DNA of 64,000 bases from Streptomyces griseoluteus (lineage in GTDB: Bacteria > Actinomycetota > Actinomycetes > Streptomycetales > Streptomycetaceae), in NCBI RefSeq assembly GCF_004784465.1, contig NZ_SRRU01000003.1, positions 310,001-374,000 on the forward strand. Reading direction: 5' to 3'. Each line of letters begins with the position of its first letter. The first letter of the stretch is position 1. The position numbers and the translations under genes were made by a program. The notes beneath the pieces are model-generated. The model searched no databases. It had not been told where the DNA came from and saw only the letters and a program-made list of their open reading frames with translations. This document shows, in pieces, positions 62,628-64,000 of this stretch.

Positions 62628-64000
62628 AAGGCACCCTGGTGGACACCCTCTTGCAGATCCCGGCCCCCACCGACGCCGAGGAAGTGACCTGCGACGTCCT
62701 CGTCATCGGCGGCGGCACCGCCGGTACCATGGCCGCCCTGACCGCAGCAGAGCACGGTGCGGACGTCCTGCTGCTGGAGAAGGCGCACGTCCGCCACTCC
62801 GGCCGCTCGCCATGGGCATGGACGGCGTCAACAACGCGGTCATCCCGGGCCGTGCCGAGCCCGACGACTACGTCGCCGAGATCACCCGCGCCAACGACGG
62901 CATCGTCGACCAGTCCACCGTCCGCCAGACCGCCACCCGCGGCTTCGCCATGGTGCAACGGCTGGAGTCGTACGGGGTGAAGTTCGAGAAGGACGAGCAC
63001 GGCGAGTACGCGGTCCGCCGGGTCCACCGCTCCGGCTCCTACGTGCTGCCGATGCCCGAGGGCAAGGACGTCAAGAAGGTCCTGTACCGGCAGCTGCGCC
63101 GACGCGAGATGCGCGAGCGGATCCGGATCGAGAACCGGGTGATGCCGGTACGCGTGCTCACCGCGGCGGGCCGGGCTGTGGGCGCGGTCGGCCTCCACAC
63201 CCGCACGGGCACCTTCGTCACCGTACGCGCCGGCGCCGTGATCCTCGCGACCGGCGCTTGCGGACGGCTTGGCCTGCCCGCCTCCGGCTACCTGTACGGC
63301 ACGTCCGAGAACCCGACCAACGCGGGTGACGGCTACGCGATGGCCTACCACGCAGGTGCCGAACTGACCGGCATCGAATGCTTCCAGATCAACCCCCTGA
63401 TCAAGGACTACAACGGTCCCGCCTGCGCGTACGTCGCCAACCCCTTCGGCGGCTACCAGGTCAACCGGCACGGCGAACGCTTCGTCGACTCCGACTACTG
63501 GTCGGGCCAGATGATGGCCGAGTTCGCGGCCGAGGTGGCGAGCGACCGGGGTCCGGTCTACCTGAAGCTGAGCCATCTGCCGGAGGAGTCGATCTCGGCC
63601 CTGGAGTCGATCCTGCACTCGACGGAACGCCCGACGCGCGGCACCTTCCACGCCGGCCGCGGTCACGATTACCGCACCCACGACGTCGAGATGCACATCT
63701 CCGAGATCGGCCTGTGCGGCGGCCACTCGGCCTCGGGCGTACGGGTCGACGACCACGCCCGAACGACCGTCCCCCGTCTGTACGCCGCCGGGGACCTGGC
63801 CAGTGTCCCGCACAACTACATGATCGGCGCGTTCGTCTTCGGGGACCTGGCGGGGGCGGACGCGTCCCAGTACACGCCCTACGAAGGGGAGTTGCCCCTT
63901 GACCAGCTCCAGGAGGCGCACGAGCTGATCTACCGCCCGCTGCGCAACCCCGACGGCCCGCCGCAGCCTCAGGTCGAGTACAAGCTGCGGCGCCTCGTGA
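62624..64000 (+). pseudogene. FAD-dependent fumarate/adenylylsulfate-reductase-like flavoprotein, frameshifted, 3' end outside window
   Basis: The gene starts at TTG 62624 (overlapping the ATPase stop) with DVLVIGGGTAGTMAALTAAE, the Rossmann FAD motif, and EHGADVLLLEKAHVRHSG. At about 62801-62806 the frame shifts: the first frame goes on with RSPWAWTA, but the family sequence continues in another frame from 62812, MGMDGVNNAVIPGRAEPDDY, and runs uninterrupted to the window end with AVILATGACGRLGLPASGYL, GFGG-like NPFGGYQVNRHGERFVDSDY, HISEIGLCGGHSASGVRVDD and AAGDLASVPHNYMIGAFVFG. One added base (ggcgcgctc in place of ggccgctc) would restore it. It resembles succinate dehydrogenase/AprA flavoproteins, whose ferredoxin partner lies in ruins at 59521. 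Confidence 0.85.

Overview
This is very GC-rich DNA with dense coding on both strands, and almost every recognisable protein has an actinobacterial, specifically Streptomyces-like, character: an xylA/xylB/ROK xylose locus, SpoIIE-type PP2C phosphatases, DUF5994, DUF5302 and DUF6131-type proteins, 67-residue CspA proteins, and Asp23 proteins with an ECF sigma factor. I read it as accessory (arm-like) Streptomyces chromosome; the species cannot be named from the sequence.

Layout. 0-9.3 kb: a truncated unknown gene, xylose catabolism (xylA divergent from xylB and its ROK regulator), a Tat-exported amidase, and a GAF regulator next to an aldehyde dehydrogenase. 9.8-16.2 kb: an RNase J gene with a strong terminator, then decayed DNA (PP2C stub, frameshifted hemolysin III gene, transposase scrap), one cspA, and a small MerR-type gene with a long repeat-rich upstream region. 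16.2-21.3 kb: an MHS transporter, an RpiB-type isomerase and a LacI regulator with its own operator, then poorly coding DNA. 21.5-25.1 kb: an intact IS481-type element in a CTAG site, a CBS protein, a DEAD-box helicase and a second cspA.

25.9-45.4 kb: two similar IS110-type elements in the same orientation bracket about 17 kb of envelope and stress genes. These are two PP2C phosphatases, an ECF sigma factor with a zinc-finger/Asp23-like partner, a divergent Asp23 operon, four DUF5994 paralogues (three sharing a conserved leader), an SPFH protein, a GNAT-AAA+ fusion, a short CorA-type protein and a fatty-acid desaturase.

45.9-54.2 kb: an anti-phage region. It holds a complete four-gene qatABCD operon with overlapping reading frames, a downstream pentapeptide-repeat membrane protein, and upstream an AIPR-family protein with a nuclease-like N-terminus. 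54.2-59.7 kb: a small helical protein, an AI-2E-type exporter, a GNAT enzyme, and many gene remnants (diacylglycerol kinase, aldehyde dehydrogenase tail, integrase, and a GntR/ferredoxin deletion fusion). 59.7-64 kb: an ABC importer for an organic or sulfur/nitrogen-type anion followed by a flavoprotein broken by a one-base frameshift and running off the window.

The most notable systems are the Qat plus AIPR defence pair, the Asp23/sigma cluster with a probable fused anti-sigma factor, the repeated DUF5994 genes with a shared leader, and the two IS110 copies with candidate bridge-RNA ends. All assignments are by reading motifs; no database search was possible.
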